Positions 20,688 through 33,162 of a stretch of 64,000 bases of DNA are shown piece by piece. The translations under genes were made by a program, and so were the position numbers. This DNA is from Ophiostoma sp. CBS 140.51 (Eukaryota; Ascomycota; Sordariomycetes; Ophiostomatales; Ophiostomataceae): positions 1 to 64,000 of the forward strand of contig JANSLP010000147.1 of NCBI GenBank assembly GCA_029298735.1. Direction: 5' to 3'. The notes beneath the pieces were generated by a model. The model was not told the DNA's origin. It saw only the letters and a program-made list of their open reading frames with translations, and made no database searches. Numbering within the stretch: the stretch's first letter is position 1; every line of letters starts with the position of its first letter.

Positions 20688-21873
20688 AGTGGTTGCTTTT
20701 TCCTATTATTTTCTTTTCCTCTGTTCTTTTCATAGCTCTTCTTCGTTTTTATCGGGATTTCTTGCCTTTTGTTGCTCTTTTTCTTTTGTATTTAGACGAG
20801 ATCCATTACTTCGGGACGGCTGCACCGATAAACCGGGAAATAAACGGTTTGGAGAATTGCATGCCGTCCCATTCACAGGCGGCACAGTACAAGCTGATCC
20901 AATTGACTGGTTGTACACCGATGAACACCCATTACATCAGATCTCAACGTTCACTCGGCATGACTTTCCGTAGAATGGGAGAACTGAGTTCTAGTGAGAA
21001 CGGCTGCAAGTGATGCCAATGACCCATTTTGTTAGCGCTACATTACAGGTCCAGAGGCCCAAAAGACCACAAAAGCATGTCTGGCCAGGCCCAACCGGGC
21101 TAGGATTGGCTCTTGCCCACCCCTGTAATGCGCTGAATTTGCGCTGCCCATTCGCAGGATTCGCCCAGTAAAAGCGGAGAACGGCCCATGTGGCTGGTCA
21201 GAGGTTTAACATGTTTTTGGGGAATTTGGCGCTGCATCAGGGCAAGTGCTGCAGGTCGTTCCTGCTATTCTGTCAGCTGCTGTGGAGAAGACTAAGACTC
21301 GACAGAGTCTGGCAAAACGTCATGCACCGCTCCTTCCCTGCTAGAAAAAACATGGTCACTCACTGCAGGTAGGACCGAACTGCAGCAGCTTCCCGCTCCT
21401 GCTAACAAAATCTCCTATCAAAGGACCGTCCGCACCTACTCAGTAGCCCAGTCAGTCCCAAAAGTCCAAAGAAAGCAAAAGAAAGAGATTCTTCCTCCAA
21501 TCCACATCACGATTCGACGTCGACGGCCAATGCGATGGTTTTTGTTGCTGCATTGCAATCCGGATTGACTGCATAGCCTTTTGCGACACCTGCCAGCGGC
21601 CTGTTTTCTTTCGATTGGAGCACTTTGTATCTTTCCACTGGAAAAAGAGATCTTGACCTTTTGTTTTGTTTTTTTTCGCCACTTGGACAACAGCGAGCTC
21701 TTTTTCTCTCACCTGGTCAAACTGCCAAACGACGACTTCGACAGCGACAAACCGACCATCGAAACGCGAACGGACGGTGTGAACGACCTTGAAGATACAC
21801 AAAGACACGATTACATACCTTCGACGCCATCCCCATCTCTAGTGTTACACGGCCCTCGCCTCTTTGTCCGACA
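20688..21873. other. intergenic, oxidoreductase 3' flank and Rmd1-like promoter
   Basis: About 1.2 kb with no supported gene. It is T-rich just after the stop (20695-20790). The long leader of the next gene lies at about 21660-21873, where a 156-codon plus frame (21581-22051) runs into its coding region in another phase. Confidence 0.5.
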
Positions 21874-24260
21874 ATGGAGGCACCAGCGGCTCAGGAAGCG
21901 TCCGAGAGCTCGCCGTTGCTGCAGCCTGCGTCTTCATCTTCTACTTCCTCGCAATCCTCTTCCTCGAATGCATCACCCACCCAGCCGCCCCCTGCACCGC
22001 AACCAGCACGCGCCCTGCCTGCGCTCTCGACGCCAACGAAGCAACAGTTGAAGGGATCAGCACCTGTGCCTGTATCGCCGTCCGCTCTGGCGCGGCCCAG
22101 CTCTGCCGGGCGGCCCAAGGCTGCACGCACCGTCACCTTTGACCCGAATCCCGTTACGCGCACAATCGAGCCTCCGCCGCCATCGACGTCACCGCCCGTC
22201 CACGCCATTGCTCCCTTATCGTCCCATCACCGCGCCAGTGCTCCGTCTGCCACGGCAACCGCACCCGCCCTCAGCGCGACATCGCCCTTGTCTTATGGAA
22301 CAACAACGGCTACGTCGAGTGCACGACCAGGAGCTGCAGGTGGCGGCGGGTTTGGCAATGGTGGCCCTCCTGTGCTCGCTGCAATCAACAACCGGCTTCG
22401 TCGGCGCAATAGCTACGGTTCTGGACCTTTGGGGATGACGCAGCCGCCCGTGCAGCTGCCCAAGATTGGTCCGCAGCGGAGTACCAAGAATGCACAAAAG
22501 CTCAAGCTGCTGCCCAACCCGGACTTTGGCGACGAAGGCCCGGATGAAGAGAGCGGACGTGACGTGTATAGTCAATATACACGGATCAAGGACCCCACTG
22601 CTCGCCGTGATGCAGCACTGCTCGGCAAGGCAGACCGTGCACGGCTGCCTCGTGTCACGGCCTACTGCACGGCCAATCGCTACGACATGGACAGCCTCGT
22701 GCGGTTTCTCAAGGGCCGCGGCAAGACGCGGGGCGGCAACCCCAAGCTGATCGACGAGTGTATCTACACGCCGTACGACTACGACTTTGGCAAGAATGGG
22801 AACGGCGCTGACGGGCAAGGCGGTGGTGCTGGCAGCCGGAGAAACAACAGGGTCCACCACCACAGCTATATCGGCGGCGGCAGCGGACATGTTCGCCATA
22901 GAGGGGTGGACGAGGATGCTGAACGCCACGAACAGGAGCGGCGGCAACAGCAGCAACAAGAAGAGCTCCAACGACAGCAGCAAGAACAACAGCAAAACCA
23001 GCCGTACCGGGATGTCGAGAGACATGACGAAGACTCACAGTTGCTGCCTTCCTCTTCGTATTACCAGGAGCGGCGGCACTCGGCAGGTGAGGTTGATGCC
23101 GACCACACGATACAGCGCCGCGATGATCTGATCGACTTGGATGGTGGCAGCCAGGAAGAGAGAGATCGACACAACGAACAGGCTATTATGGACGACGACG
23201 AGATTATGCCGCGCCGGTCGCAGCAAACAGACGATGGTGGCTACAACAACGGCCATGAAGACGGCAGCTATTTCGACGACAATCTCCACGAGCACCAGCA
23301 TGACCAGCGCAACCAAGATCAGCAGGGTCAAGAGGAGCACCACCATATGATTCACCGACACCAGCGCCAGGCCGAGGAAGCCGTTTTGGACCTGCTGCAC
23401 GGTGATGAGCTGGATCGGCAGGCCGTTGGCAACGACCATAACCAGCTGCGCGACGAGTTTGAACAGCAGTTGCGCGGTGAGCGCCCCGTCGACTTTGATA
23501 TCCACGTGCACACGCCGGAGCTCTTCTTGTTCGACTACGGTGTCGTGGTGATCTGGGGCATGTCGGAGGCGCAGGAGCAGCGGTTTCTCAAGGAACTGGC
23601 CAAGTTTGAGCTGGAGAAGCTAGCACCGGACGATATGGAGGCCGAGTTCTTCAACTTTTACTACACCCGCGAGTACCAGGCACGCATCTACAACGACTTT
23701 ATCGCCCTGCGCGATAAGAGCAACTATATGACCAAGTTGGCCATTTCGCACGCGCTCGCACAGAGCGTCAAGACGTCGCTGTTCGAGGAGCTCATTGCAT
23801 CGACTATCGACACGTGCAAAGACATCCCGACGCAGATTGCACTAACGGGTACGATTGCGCTGAGCCGCACAGAGATCAACATGCAGATTGGCGAGCTGTT
23901 TATCCTGCGCATCAACATCCACCTCAACGGCTCGGTGCTCGACACGCCCGAGCTGTTCTGGGTCGAGCCGCAGCTCGAGCCTGTGTACCAGGCCGTGCGT
24001 AGTTATCTGGAGATGGACCAGCGTGTGGGCCTGTTGACACAGCGGCTGGATGTCATTGCGGATTTGTTGGCGGTGCTCAAGGAGCAGTTGAGCCATGGCC
24101 ATGGCGAGAAGTTGGAGTGGATTGGTAAGTTCGAATACCTGTGTTCCATTTAATTATCTCGAAGTTTGCATGCTAATAATTTCTAGTCATCATTCTTATT
24201 GCGGCGGAAATTCTGGTTGCAGCTATCAACATTGTGGTCGATTTGTACGCCGGAGTATGA
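21874..24260 (+). CDS. Rmd1/Rmd8-family DUF155 membrane protein
   Basis: Exons are 21874-24124 and 24187-24260, giving 774 residues. The N-terminal 110 residues are Ser/Pro/Ala-rich and open with ESSPLLQPAS, a dileucine-like sorting motif. Residues about 200-300 contain KLRR-like NNRLRRRNSYG, QRSTKNAQKLKLLPNPDF and LPRVTAYCTANRYDMDSLVRF, all typical of fungal Rmd1-type proteins. A Gln/His/Asp-rich linker (about 330-520, with polyQ at about 352-377) follows. The DUF155 domain is at about 535-735 (FLFDYGVVVIWGMSE, FFNFYYTREYQARIYNDFI, FELFILR-like GELFILRINIHL). A single C-terminal membrane segment is encoded mainly by exon 2 (VIILIAAEILVAAINIVV). Yeast relatives are needed for meiotic division or mitochondrial membrane functions; which paralogue this is cannot be decided here. 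Confidence 0.88.
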
Positions 24261-24682
24261 GACGGCAGCCAAGGTGTTAAGTATAGCCGTTGGGATAACG
24301 GCCTGTTTATTGGTAATTTGGTTGGGTTACTGTACACAGCAGCGTTTGCATTTCATTTGTCTTTGCATCCTTTTCATTACTATTTCCCTATTTCATTTCT
24401 CATACATTTGGTACTGTTTTGGATTATTTCCGTTTGGATTATTGTATTAGCATTGTTCTCTAGAGAAAACCATAGGATGCCTCACAGCATTGTATAACAC
24501 GATACCAGTTCTCTTTGGATACAACATTCCCATGGTTCACTGTCATCTTCCATTGTTCTCTCTTCTCTTCTCGTAAACGCCATTTATGCAAAAGTCGTGT
24601 TTTCATTTCCAGGTATGCCGCCGTAAAATACACTGCTCTATCTATATACTCGTACAGTATGTTTGTGTTTTTCCAACATCCT
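24261..24682. other. convergent 3' flanks of the Rmd1-like gene and mL43
   Basis: An AT-rich convergent spacer of 422 bp with T-runs; no gene seen. Confidence 0.5.
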
Positions 24683-25236
24683 CTACACCTTGAAGCCGTT
24701 GCCGTGGTGTGGCGACCAGACACCACGAACCGACTCGTTGATACTGCTGACCGGCTTGCTGAACTTCTTGTTCTTCTCGCCCGTCGCGTCGCGCAGCAGC
24801 TGAGCCTTATTGAGGATCTGGTTGGCGTCCAGGTTGCGCACGCAGATGGAGCGCTCGCGGCCGGTAATGTAGTGGCCGACAATGACGGGGTGGCGTGATG
24901 GGCGCGGCGAAACGGTGAATTCGATCTGGGGGTTCTCGGCGGCGAACTGTTGCAGCTTCTGCTTGATGAACTGGCTGGTGGGTCATTAGTATACTCTGTC
25001 TGTGCAATTGAATCATCTGTGCGCTCGTCAACCTACTTCATGCCCCGGGAGCTGCCGGCCCAGTCACAGTAGTGAAAGTCCAGCTTGCGACACTGGAGAA
25101 TGAAGGCGCCGAGGCCGTTCTAGAGGAAGGAAGAGAATTAGCATGGCTGTTGGAGACATTGGCTGGAAATTGATTGTTGAGGTGGGGGAGAACGTACCCG
25201 GCCGACGGAGACCTTTGGTATTGCTGTTATTGTCAT
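24683..25236 (-). CDS. MRPL51: mitochondrial large-subunit ribosomal protein mL43 (yeast Mrpl51)
   Basis: Minus-strand exons are 25198-25236, 25037-25119 and 24683-24974, giving 137 residues. The protein starts MTITAIPKVSVGRNGLGAF, continues ILQCRKLDFHYCDWAGSSRG, then FIKQKLQQFAAENPQIEFTV, with a thioredoxin-like L51/S25/CI-B8 domain as in mL43 and complex I subunit B8. No cleavable presequence is evident, as is usual for this family. The last intron has two close acceptors; the one giving MNQFIKQ (exon from 24974) was preferred because the nearer one would delete one residue and alter Asn to Lys. The gene is divergent from U1-70K, 430 bp between starts. Confidence 0.9.
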
Positions 25237-25666
25237 GGTGTGTGTGTGTGGTCTGGCGACAAGAGCATCGTCGAGTAGCAGAAGTGGTCAAATGTCTACA
25301 AAATTTCGGCCATCGCCAGTTTATGGTTTCGATGGTAGCTCGGATTTTCTGGTCACGTGCTCGACTGTCACAAACTCCTCCATTTCTCTGTGACAGGAAT
25401 CCACTACAATAGTACAACAAAGACGCTAGTCCTTATTGGGACACGACACGCTTTTCTGCTCCATTGCTCCTTCCTTGTCCGTGTCTCCTTCATTTCCTAG
25501 GCTGGCAAAACTGTTTTTAAGGGAGCTTCACGAATTTGGTCGACTTCTGCCTTGGACCTCAGCTTCACTTCAACCTCCCCTCGCAGTGGCCATCGACGGC
25601 CAACGACGAAAGTGCGACGAAGCCAACCCTCGAATCGATTTTTTGGCATCCACTCCCTCCTAAACG
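25237..25666. promoter_or_regulatory. bidirectional promoter region, mL43 / U1-70K
   Basis: A 430-bp divergent spacer with a (GT)n run at about 25236-25250 just upstream of the mL43 ATG and a pyrimidine-rich tract at about 25455-25500 before U1-70K. The promoter role is inferred from position. Confidence 0.5.
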
Positions 25667-27295
25667 ATGACCGACAAACTCCCGCACCAGCTGCTCGCGC
25701 TCTTCGCGCCGCGGCCGCCCCTGCGCTGGGTGCCGCCCGTCGACCACGCGCCCGAAGAGCGTCGCACGGCGCCCATGTCTGGCTTGGCACAGTTTTTGCC
25801 GGCTTTGAAAGAATATAAGGACAACGATGGCTACGTGCCGACAGAGAGTTGGCTGCAGCGGCGCGACCGCAAGGCGGCCGAGCACAAGGCAGAGGTGGAA
25901 AAGAAGCTGGTCGAGGGGCCGAAGGACTGTGAGCGTTCTTCTTCTGCCAAACTATTTTCTTGTTGTTCACCTACTAACATCTGCAGTCAAACCCTCTGAA
26001 GATCCCAACATTCGTGGCGACGCGTTCAAGACATTGATCGTGGCGCGGCTGAGCTACGAAGCCAACGAGCAAGACCTGGAGCGCGAGTTTTCCCGTTATG
26101 GACCAGTTGAAAGAGTGTGTACTCCCATCCTTGATTCTATATTGCATCAGTAGAAGACATAGACTAACACAGCCAGATTCGCATCGTCAAGGACACGCAT
26201 GCCGATGAGAAGGGCAACAAGAAGCGCAAGCCACACCGCGGCTACGCATTCGTCGTTTTTGAGCGCGAAAAAGATATGAGAGGTACGAATTTCCCTTAAG
26301 ACATTCCCCTGAAGCTGATAGAGGCTTCCTCCCTTTCCTTTCTCTACTCTTCTTCCCCTTCCCCGAGTAAGGTACGTTGTTTGCATGGTAAGGCAGGACT
26401 GACATTGCGCGTTGTTTCTTCCTACGCGCACGCAACATCAACAGGAGCCTTAGAAGCATGTGATGGTATTCGCATTAAAGACCGCCGCATCAAGGTCGAC
26501 GTCGAGCGTGGCCGCACCATGAAGGAGTGGAAACCGCGGCGCCTCGGCGGTGGCCTCGGTGGACGTGGCTATACAAAAGCAGCTGCAGGCCCGCCCATGG
26601 GTGGCCGTGGCGGTGGTGGATTCCCTGGTCGTGACGGCGGTGGGTTCCGTGGTGGTGGATTCCGTGGCGGTGGAGGTGGATTTGGTGGCGGTCGGGACCG
26701 CGATCGCAACGGTGGTGGGTTTAGAGGCGGCGACCGTGGCGGACGTGGTTTCGATCGTGACCGTGGGTTCGGTAGTGCTCGTGGAGGCGACCGTGCCTTT
26801 GGTGATGGCCCACCAGGTGGCGGCCGGTCAGAGCGTCGCGGCTTCGGCGCAAACGGCGCTGGGTATGACTCGCGCGACGACAGACCGGGCGGCGGCTACC
26901 GCGAACGTGACTACGACCGAGGCGGCGACAGAGACCGTGACCGGGATCGGGACCATGGCCGCGACCGTGACCGTGGTGACCGGGACAGGGACCGGCGCGG
27001 CGGCGGCGACCGCGACCGCGATGGAGGACGACGCACGGGCAGCAACATGGAGCCAGTACGACCGAGAGAGCGCGAGCGCGAACGGGACCGTGGCGATCGT
27101 GGAGATCGTGGCGACCGTGACCGTGATCGGGGTGACCGTGACCGTGGCGACCGGGATCGTGAATCTGGTGGGTATCGTGACCACGGCAGCAGCCGCGACT
27201 ACGACCGGCAACCTCGCGGCGACGACGACTCGCGGAAACGCGGCTTTGACGGACCCCCGCACGAAGAAACGAGAAAACTGCGGCGATACCAGTGA
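25667..27295 (+). CDS. SNP1: U1 small nuclear ribonucleoprotein 70 kDa (U1-70K)
   Basis: Exons are 25667-25928, 25987-26114, 26177-26282 and 26445-27295, giving 448 residues. The N-terminal U1snRNP70 segment begins [21 protein letters not shown] (about 1-90). One RRM follows (about 102-182) with RNP2 TLIVARLSY (103-111) and RNP1 RGYAFVVF (151-158), then the diagnostic [23 protein letters not shown]. The C-terminal half is Gly/Arg/Asp-rich: an RGG-like block, then RD/RDRDRG repeats, ending in RKLRRYQ. The protein binds stem-loop I of U1 snRNA and helps define 5' splice sites in the nucleus. The donor after Arg130 is GTGTGT, weaker than its neighbours. The repetitive C-terminus opens long frames in all phases that are not genes. 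Confidence 0.95.
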
Positions 27296-28213
27296 ACCGA
27301 AAAAGGAAGCCCACAGGTGGTTGTGTCTTTCCTTTTTTATCACTTTCTTCTCACTTTCTCCTCCTATTTTCTATTCCTTTTCTCGCCAAAGGGTAAGACT
27401 TTACGATGAAGGTGTCTGATAGTGACGTGATGACCGCTCTCGGAAGCAAGGTGAAGGTTTGAAACTGTCAAAAAGGGGTATATCGCTGCCTTTGAGTTTG
27501 CTACCACAGTCTGCGTCCATTTTATACTCGACCATCGTCTTTCACATCTACGACCCAAGCAAGATATCTTGAGCTCGCTAGGTTTGCATGTCAACTTGCT
27601 CTCTGAAACCGATCTACTCAACCATCTTCGACCAACCAACGGTCTCCATCTACGCCTACATTTATCTTGACCCGATATTTCACTTCTATACGTGTCTTAT
27701 ATCGTCCATTTTCATTTTCATTATCTTTATGCGGCGGCCTCGACTCTGCAACTTGTTTTTATATCGCCTTTTCTGGAGTTCACTTCCATTCTTATTTATT
27801 TACTTCTCGTTTGTCGTTTCCACCCATTCCACGGCATTCTGCAGACAGAGGTAAGGAACTGTCTTGCATGATGCCTGCCTCAAAAGAGGGATCACCCTCA
27901 CATAATCTCTGTACCAAAAAATAGGTAACCCTAGGTAAAGCCCAAAAATACAACGGTAACCGTGAGCGCAAGGAGCGCTCAGCGATGTTTTATGGAATGT
28001 TTTTGTACTGTGCACAACGTGAAGTAGCTACGTGAATATTTGGTATTTGATAACATGAGATCATAATAGATTGCATTATCTTGTTAACTTTTGATCCTGT
28101 AACCAGAACGCCTATAATGAGAAAGAAAAAAAAAGAGACAACAAAAAAGTCGAAAACAAAAAAGCAAGTCAAAAAAGCCCTCTAAACAAAAAGTTTCCTC
28201 TTTTATACTCCCC
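27296..28213. other. convergent 3' flanks of U1-70K and MRT4
   Basis: About 0.9 kb with high A/T content and only short frames (up to 91 codons) without domains. No gene or RNA recognised. Confidence 0.5.
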
Positions 28214-29146
28214 CTACGCATCAACAGCGTCTTCTATCGCAACATCCTCGTCGTCCTCGGTCTCGGGAGCACTGCTGGTAGCACCGGCCGCGCCGTTGTT
28301 ACCGCTGGCACCCTTGACAGAGACGGGCAGCGGCGGCTGCAGCTCCGTCACCTCGCCCGTGGCAGCCGACCAGTAAGCCAGCGTCTCGATGCGGAACTCG
28401 CTCAAGCAGATGCCAAACAGGCGCAGCAGGCGGGTCTGCCGGCTGTCGAGCGTCTGGCCTTCACGGCAGACAACGTAGCCCTCGGCGGCATCATTGACGT
28501 GGCCCTCCTCGTTCTCAGGGGCTTCCTCGAGGACAACCTTGCCGCGCAAAAGACGGACAGGCATGCCGAGACGGCGCAGCTCGGGCTCGAGGGCAATAGC
28601 CATGGGAACATCGTCGGCCTCGGCGACGAGACCACCCGTGCTGTACAGCATGCCGCGGGGGATGACAACGTCACGGCTGGCGACGGTGCCGGCGCGGGCA
28701 AAGTCGACGGGGCTGAGGCTCTCGAGGTACGAAATGACGTCGTCGGGCTTGCGGTTGGAGAAGATGAGGCCGACGGTGCCGCGGATGTAGCGGGCGGCGA
28801 GGCGGTCGATGCCGGGGGCCATGGCATCCTCGGGGGTCGTGCCGAGCGCGCGGGCCATCAGTTTTGTCTTGCCAAGGAAGATGCTGAGAAGAAGAAATAA
28901 AGTTAGATGAGGAGAGTTGGGGAGAGGAAAACTTGTTCGAGTACTGGGGGCTTACCGTCCATCGGTCATCTCCTGGCGCACGTCCTTGACGTAGTTGTTG
29001 CGCATGTTATCGACGCGCACGACGAAGCAGTGCTCAAACTCGGGGACAGCATCGCGAACGTTGTTGAAAAGACGGTCCTTGTGCTCGCGGGTCTTTTTGG
29101 CGACCTGCGACATGTGCAGCACCTTTTCGCGCTTGGACTTGGGCAT
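28214..29146 (-). CDS. MRT4: ribosome assembly factor MRT4 (uL10-like)
   Basis: Minus-strand exons are 28956-29146 and 28214-28883 with an Arg codon split CG|C, giving 286 residues. The start [19 protein letters not shown] is nearly universal in Mrt4. [10 protein letters not shown] and the RNA-binding core [13 protein letters not shown] follow, then [17 protein letters not shown], and [10 protein letters not shown] with the inserted second domain typical of Mrt4. A short acidic tail ([16 protein letters not shown]) ends the protein; it is not the P-protein-binding tail of uL10. Mrt4 occupies the uL10 site on nucleolar pre-60S particles and is released in the cytoplasm by Yvh1. Confidence 0.93.
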
Positions 29147-29605
29147 TGCGGCGGTGGTGTGTTGTGTTAAGACAAAAGAGAGATGGGGGTGATGGGTGAG
29201 GAGAGTCGAGTGTCGTGGGTCGTGGAGTTCGTTGTGATATATCGAGATGTTGTAGTTGAATTTTGTATTTTTCTTATTCTCTTACTTTTTACTCTCTACT
29301 TTGCACTTTTTGCAGGCTCCTTCCCTCCTAAGCTTTCCGCCGCTTTTTTTTTGTTGGACAACTTTTTTTCTTATCTTATCGGGCGGTGAACACTAAATTT
29401 CAGCGGGGTCTAATAATGCATTTATACGGTACTAGCTATATCAGTAATTGGCGCTATCATTGACCTCGTTTAGTGCATATCGAGAATATGTGTACAGCGC
29501 TTCTCTTCTCCTGGCCGTCCATCTAGGACGTTTCTCGTTGCAATTTCTCTTCCAATGCAATGTGTATGCTAAACGCTGTTCTGAATACATTCCTCCGCTG
29601 ACCAT
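29147..29605. other. MRT4 promoter and cullin-4 3' flank
   Basis: A 459-bp tandem spacer. A run of A/T with TTTTTTTT at 29344-29351 lies upstream of MRT4. No open frame of note. Confidence 0.5.
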
Positions 29606-32462
29606 TTAAGCGAGGTAAACATAGTTGCCACCCTCACGTTCGAGGTAGTCCTTCTCGATGAGTCTAAAAGAAGAGAAATGGTTAGCATATATTGCAGGAA
29701 AATAAATCAAAATAGTCGCCGGGATGCACTCACTTCTCAATGTTCTGTTTGATGTCCGCAGGGTCTAGCGAGCCCCGGCTCTTCGTCTGGCTAATCACCT
29801 CAGCCACGAGCTGTGCATGCGGCAGCGACTTGCGGCTCTTCATGATGCGCACAATGGCCGCCTGCGTCTCAAACTGGCGGTCGGCCGACACGCGCTCGTA
29901 CGTGGCCTTGTTCTCCTCCTTGGTCTCCTTGAGCTGGACCTGGTTGATCTTGATGCGGAACTTGGGGTCCGTGAACGCCTTGTTGACCGTGAACGTGTCA
30001 TTTTCATTGACATCACGGCCCTTGGGGTGCTTAGTCAGCACGCGCACTTTGCCGCAGGCCAGCGACTGCAGTGTACGCTTGAGATCAGGGCCCTCGAGCG
30101 CCGTGGACTCGCCAATCTGGGTGTAGCTAAGCACGCCGCTGCCGTTGCCCTCGCCATCCTCGCCGGACTCAGCCTGGTTGAACAGCAGCAGCACAGCGGC
30201 CTGGAAACTGCTGACTTGCAGCTCCTTGATGCCACGGTTGAAGCGGGCTTTTACCAGACAGTGACCCAACGTATGCGTCCACGTCAGCTGGCGACCCGTG
30301 TGTTTGTTCTTGTAATACTTGTCAAACTTGTTGACCTGCTCGAGCACCTCGGGCGGTAGATTGAGGGCGACGTCCTTGTATGTGGGCCAGGCGGCGGCCG
30401 AGAGCACGCTGACGTTGAGATCCACAGCCTTACTAGCGGACGACAACGACGAAAAATCATCCTCGTTGCGGCCTGTCCCGGCCAGCCATTGTTTGTAGGC
30501 GGCCATTTCGTCGCGCGACAGCTCCTGGTCGCGGAACATTTGTTCGAGGTTATGTGTCAGCGACGAGCCGCACTCCGTCTTGAGCTTGCTCAGCATATTG
30601 CGCTCGGCGTCCTGTGAGGCACTGCGGCCCATCAGCAGACGACGCGCCAGGTCCTTCTTATAGAACGCTTCAAAGACATCCTTGCCCTGGATGAAGCGGA
30701 ACAGTTCGAGCGCCTGGTCTAGCTGGCGGTCCAGCTCGGCGTCCTCATCGCCTGTGCTTGCCTGGCCGCTGCGCTCGGCGTCGATGCGATCTTTGTTATC
30801 GGACAGCAGGGTGGGTGGCAGTGTCTTAAGACCGCCGCGCAGCAGCATGTCAATGTGCTTGGCCACCATCTCGCCAACTTTCGAGGCACCAGACGTCCAC
30901 GCCTGGGCAACAGTGCGGCCGTTGATGAAGCGACCGAAAGCGTCACGCAGGCCGTGTGTGAAGGCGTCGTCGCGCTCAAACGCATCCCGGGTCATAACAT
31001 CGAGACTGCGCCGCAGCAACAGTAACCGCACAACCATCTCGTCGCCGCGCGGCACGTCCGTCACGATACTCGTACCTGTCGCCTCGATATAAGCCTCCCA
31101 AGGTGCGCGCAGTCGCCGGTGCAGACTGGGTAATTTGAGGAGCATGTATAGCGCACGCATCGTGCCGACGTCGTTGGCGTCTAGTAGCTTGGCCACACTC
31201 TCCTGGTCGAGCAGCTTGGCGTCGCGGTCGATAATCAAAAGGCGTTCGACCGTGTTGAGCAGCTGCTTCTTGGTAGAGCTGTCAAAGTTGAAGGCGTTGC
31301 AGCGGTCGGCCTCGCGCGCCAACAGCGCCGCGCATGCTTTAATGTACTGCCGCAGGTCAGCTGCCGTCTCGCGTTCCTGCACAAAGTCACGCACAAACGC
31401 TTCCGACTCCTTAAGGAACAGCGGCTCAAAGAGCGTTCCATAGACGTTGAAGATGTGCAGCATGCTGACGGCGCTGCGGAGCAGGGCAGCGTCAAAGGAG
31501 GTGTCCGCGCGGCGGTCCAGCTCGATGAGTTGGCACATGCCGTTCAGCACCTTGGTTCCGGGCGCCTCTTTAGGTGCACTGCCCGGTGTTGCGGCAGCAT
31601 CGACGGTACCCTTCTTGAGCCCGTCAAAGACCATCCGCCGGAACCGTGAAATCAGCATATCGTTGATCTGCGGTAGCGTCCTCTCGTTAATCAGAAACGC
31701 CCGGTCGAGATAGCTGAACACGGACCGGATCACTGACGACTGCTTCACCCATACGAGCCACTGCTGGTGGACCACGCGCAGCGTCTCAATGTCCGACGCA
31801 CCCAGCGTCTCGGTCCAAATGTTGGACAGCACCGTACCTGTCAAGTGGGCGTCGCACTGCGATCGCAGCCGCTTGTACAGGTGCTCGGCCTGGCCGTGCG
31901 TGCACAGATCTTCAACGCCTCGGTACAGCCGTTCCAGAGGGACACGAGGCGCCTCGTTGGCAAAGATGGACGACAGGGCCGCATCAATGTCGGCGCCTGT
32001 GCGTTCGTAGTAGTTTTGGACCTGCTCTGCCCGTGCTGGTGCCGAGACCCTCAAGTTCTTAATCACCAGCTTCCGTGCGCCCGTGTGCGGCTGGAACGCT
32101 GTCGGTGCTGTTCCCGATGCCGCCATCGACCTTCGGGCTGCTGCAGCTGCGTTTGTTGTGCCCCATTGTGCTCCTGGTCCTGTCAAGTCCAACACCTCGG
32201 GCCGTTTACCCTGTACTTTGGCACTCATGTTGTTTGTGTTTGTATTTGTGTTTGTAGTTGTACTTTCGTTTGTCGTCGTATTCTTGTGGCGCTTGGTGTT
32301 GAGCGACGAGGCGGAAAAGGCCAGGGGAAGCGAAGGGATCGAGTCGACACGCTTTCTACGGCGGGAGGATGAAGAAGGAGAGCCGGGCAGTGAAGAGTCG
32401 AGGGGTGGTGAAGCACTGCCCGAGCACGGAGGGGGAGATGCTCCGGGGCGCGTCGGATGCAT
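29606..32462 (-). CDS. CUL4: cullin-4, scaffold of CRL4 ubiquitin ligases
   Basis: Minus-strand exons are 29734-32462 and 29606-29663, giving 928 residues. Cul4 identity rests on GARKLVIKNLRVS at about 127, then ERLYRGVEDLCTHGQAEHLY, and VIRSVFSYLDRAFL. The cullin homology region follows (LARRLLMGRSASQDAERNML and SSFQAAVLLLFNQ). The winged-helix end holds the neddylation site IVRIMKSRK, with the acceptor Lys at 875, and the universal C-terminus DYLEREGGNYVYLA encoded by exon 2. CRL4 uses DDB1-DCAF receptors and acts in replication licensing, DNA repair and, in fungi, heterochromatin. The N-terminus up to about 100 is low-complexity with basic NLS-like SRRRKR and KRHK; a second Met at 79 (MSAKVQGKRPE) is an alternative start. 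Confidence 0.93.
32228..32275. repeat. CUL4: Thr/Asn-coding imperfect repeat in cullin-4 N-terminus
   Basis: An imperfect run of TGTTTG/TGTATT-type hexamers (plus-strand view) codes alternating Thr-Asn on the minus strand just before Met79. It lies in a poorly conserved extension and is likely to vary in length. Confidence 0.7.
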
Positions 32463-33162
32463 CGACTATGGGAACTGCAGTCGCGCCCACCAGATCGCTC
32501 TGACAGAACTGCTGACTGTTGTATTTCGGGCTACTTTGGCGAGGTTTGTTGTCTATCGAGAGTGGACGTTTAAAGGTGGAAAATATCGTGTGAAAGTAAA
32601 GATCGACTTCGACGAGGTCGACGGTGAAGCTGGCAGCTAAGCTAGAGCTGTTGCTTCAGGTGTTCGTGAAGGATAATGCGATAATAATACGTTCGATGGA
32701 ATATGTTTCATTTGTCGAGGAGAAGGGAGGACAGAAATAGTAAAAGAGGGAGAATGTGGTAATCAGAAGTACGTCGTAATTGAGGATCGTTTATTGTAGG
32801 AGTTATGGAGCAGTGATGTGATGCGGCCGAGTCTCGCAATTAGCTATCATAATGGGAAGGCGCGGCATCGCGGGTAGGAACCACTAACTCCGGGGGCGGG
32901 CGGCAAGTTTAATGACCCCGCTAATACAGCATGCTATGTACTATAAGTGCATATATTACTAATAGCGTGCATTATTCTTCTAAGCAGATATAAAGGCTAT
33001 TGTTTACACCCCTTGAATTCCGTATATATTTGATTTATTTCTGTTCCCTTCTCTTCTCTTCTGATTTCCAATTTCATTCGCGTCTACATTTGTACAAAAA
33101 GATCCATTCATATCTGTTACCCAACAAACTGTACGCTGATATATAATACCCAAAACCACGCT
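32463..33162. other. cullin-4 promoter and TEL1 3' flank
   Basis: A 700-bp tandem spacer. The part at 32900-33160 is AT-rich. No gene seen. Confidence 0.5.

Noticed and set aside
26550..27419. 289-codon plus frame and 171/197-codon minus frames over U1-70K
   Set aside because: The RGG/RD repeats of U1-70K lack TA-containing codons, so all other phases stay open; the resulting sequences are simple Val/Ala/Thr or Arg/His repeats.
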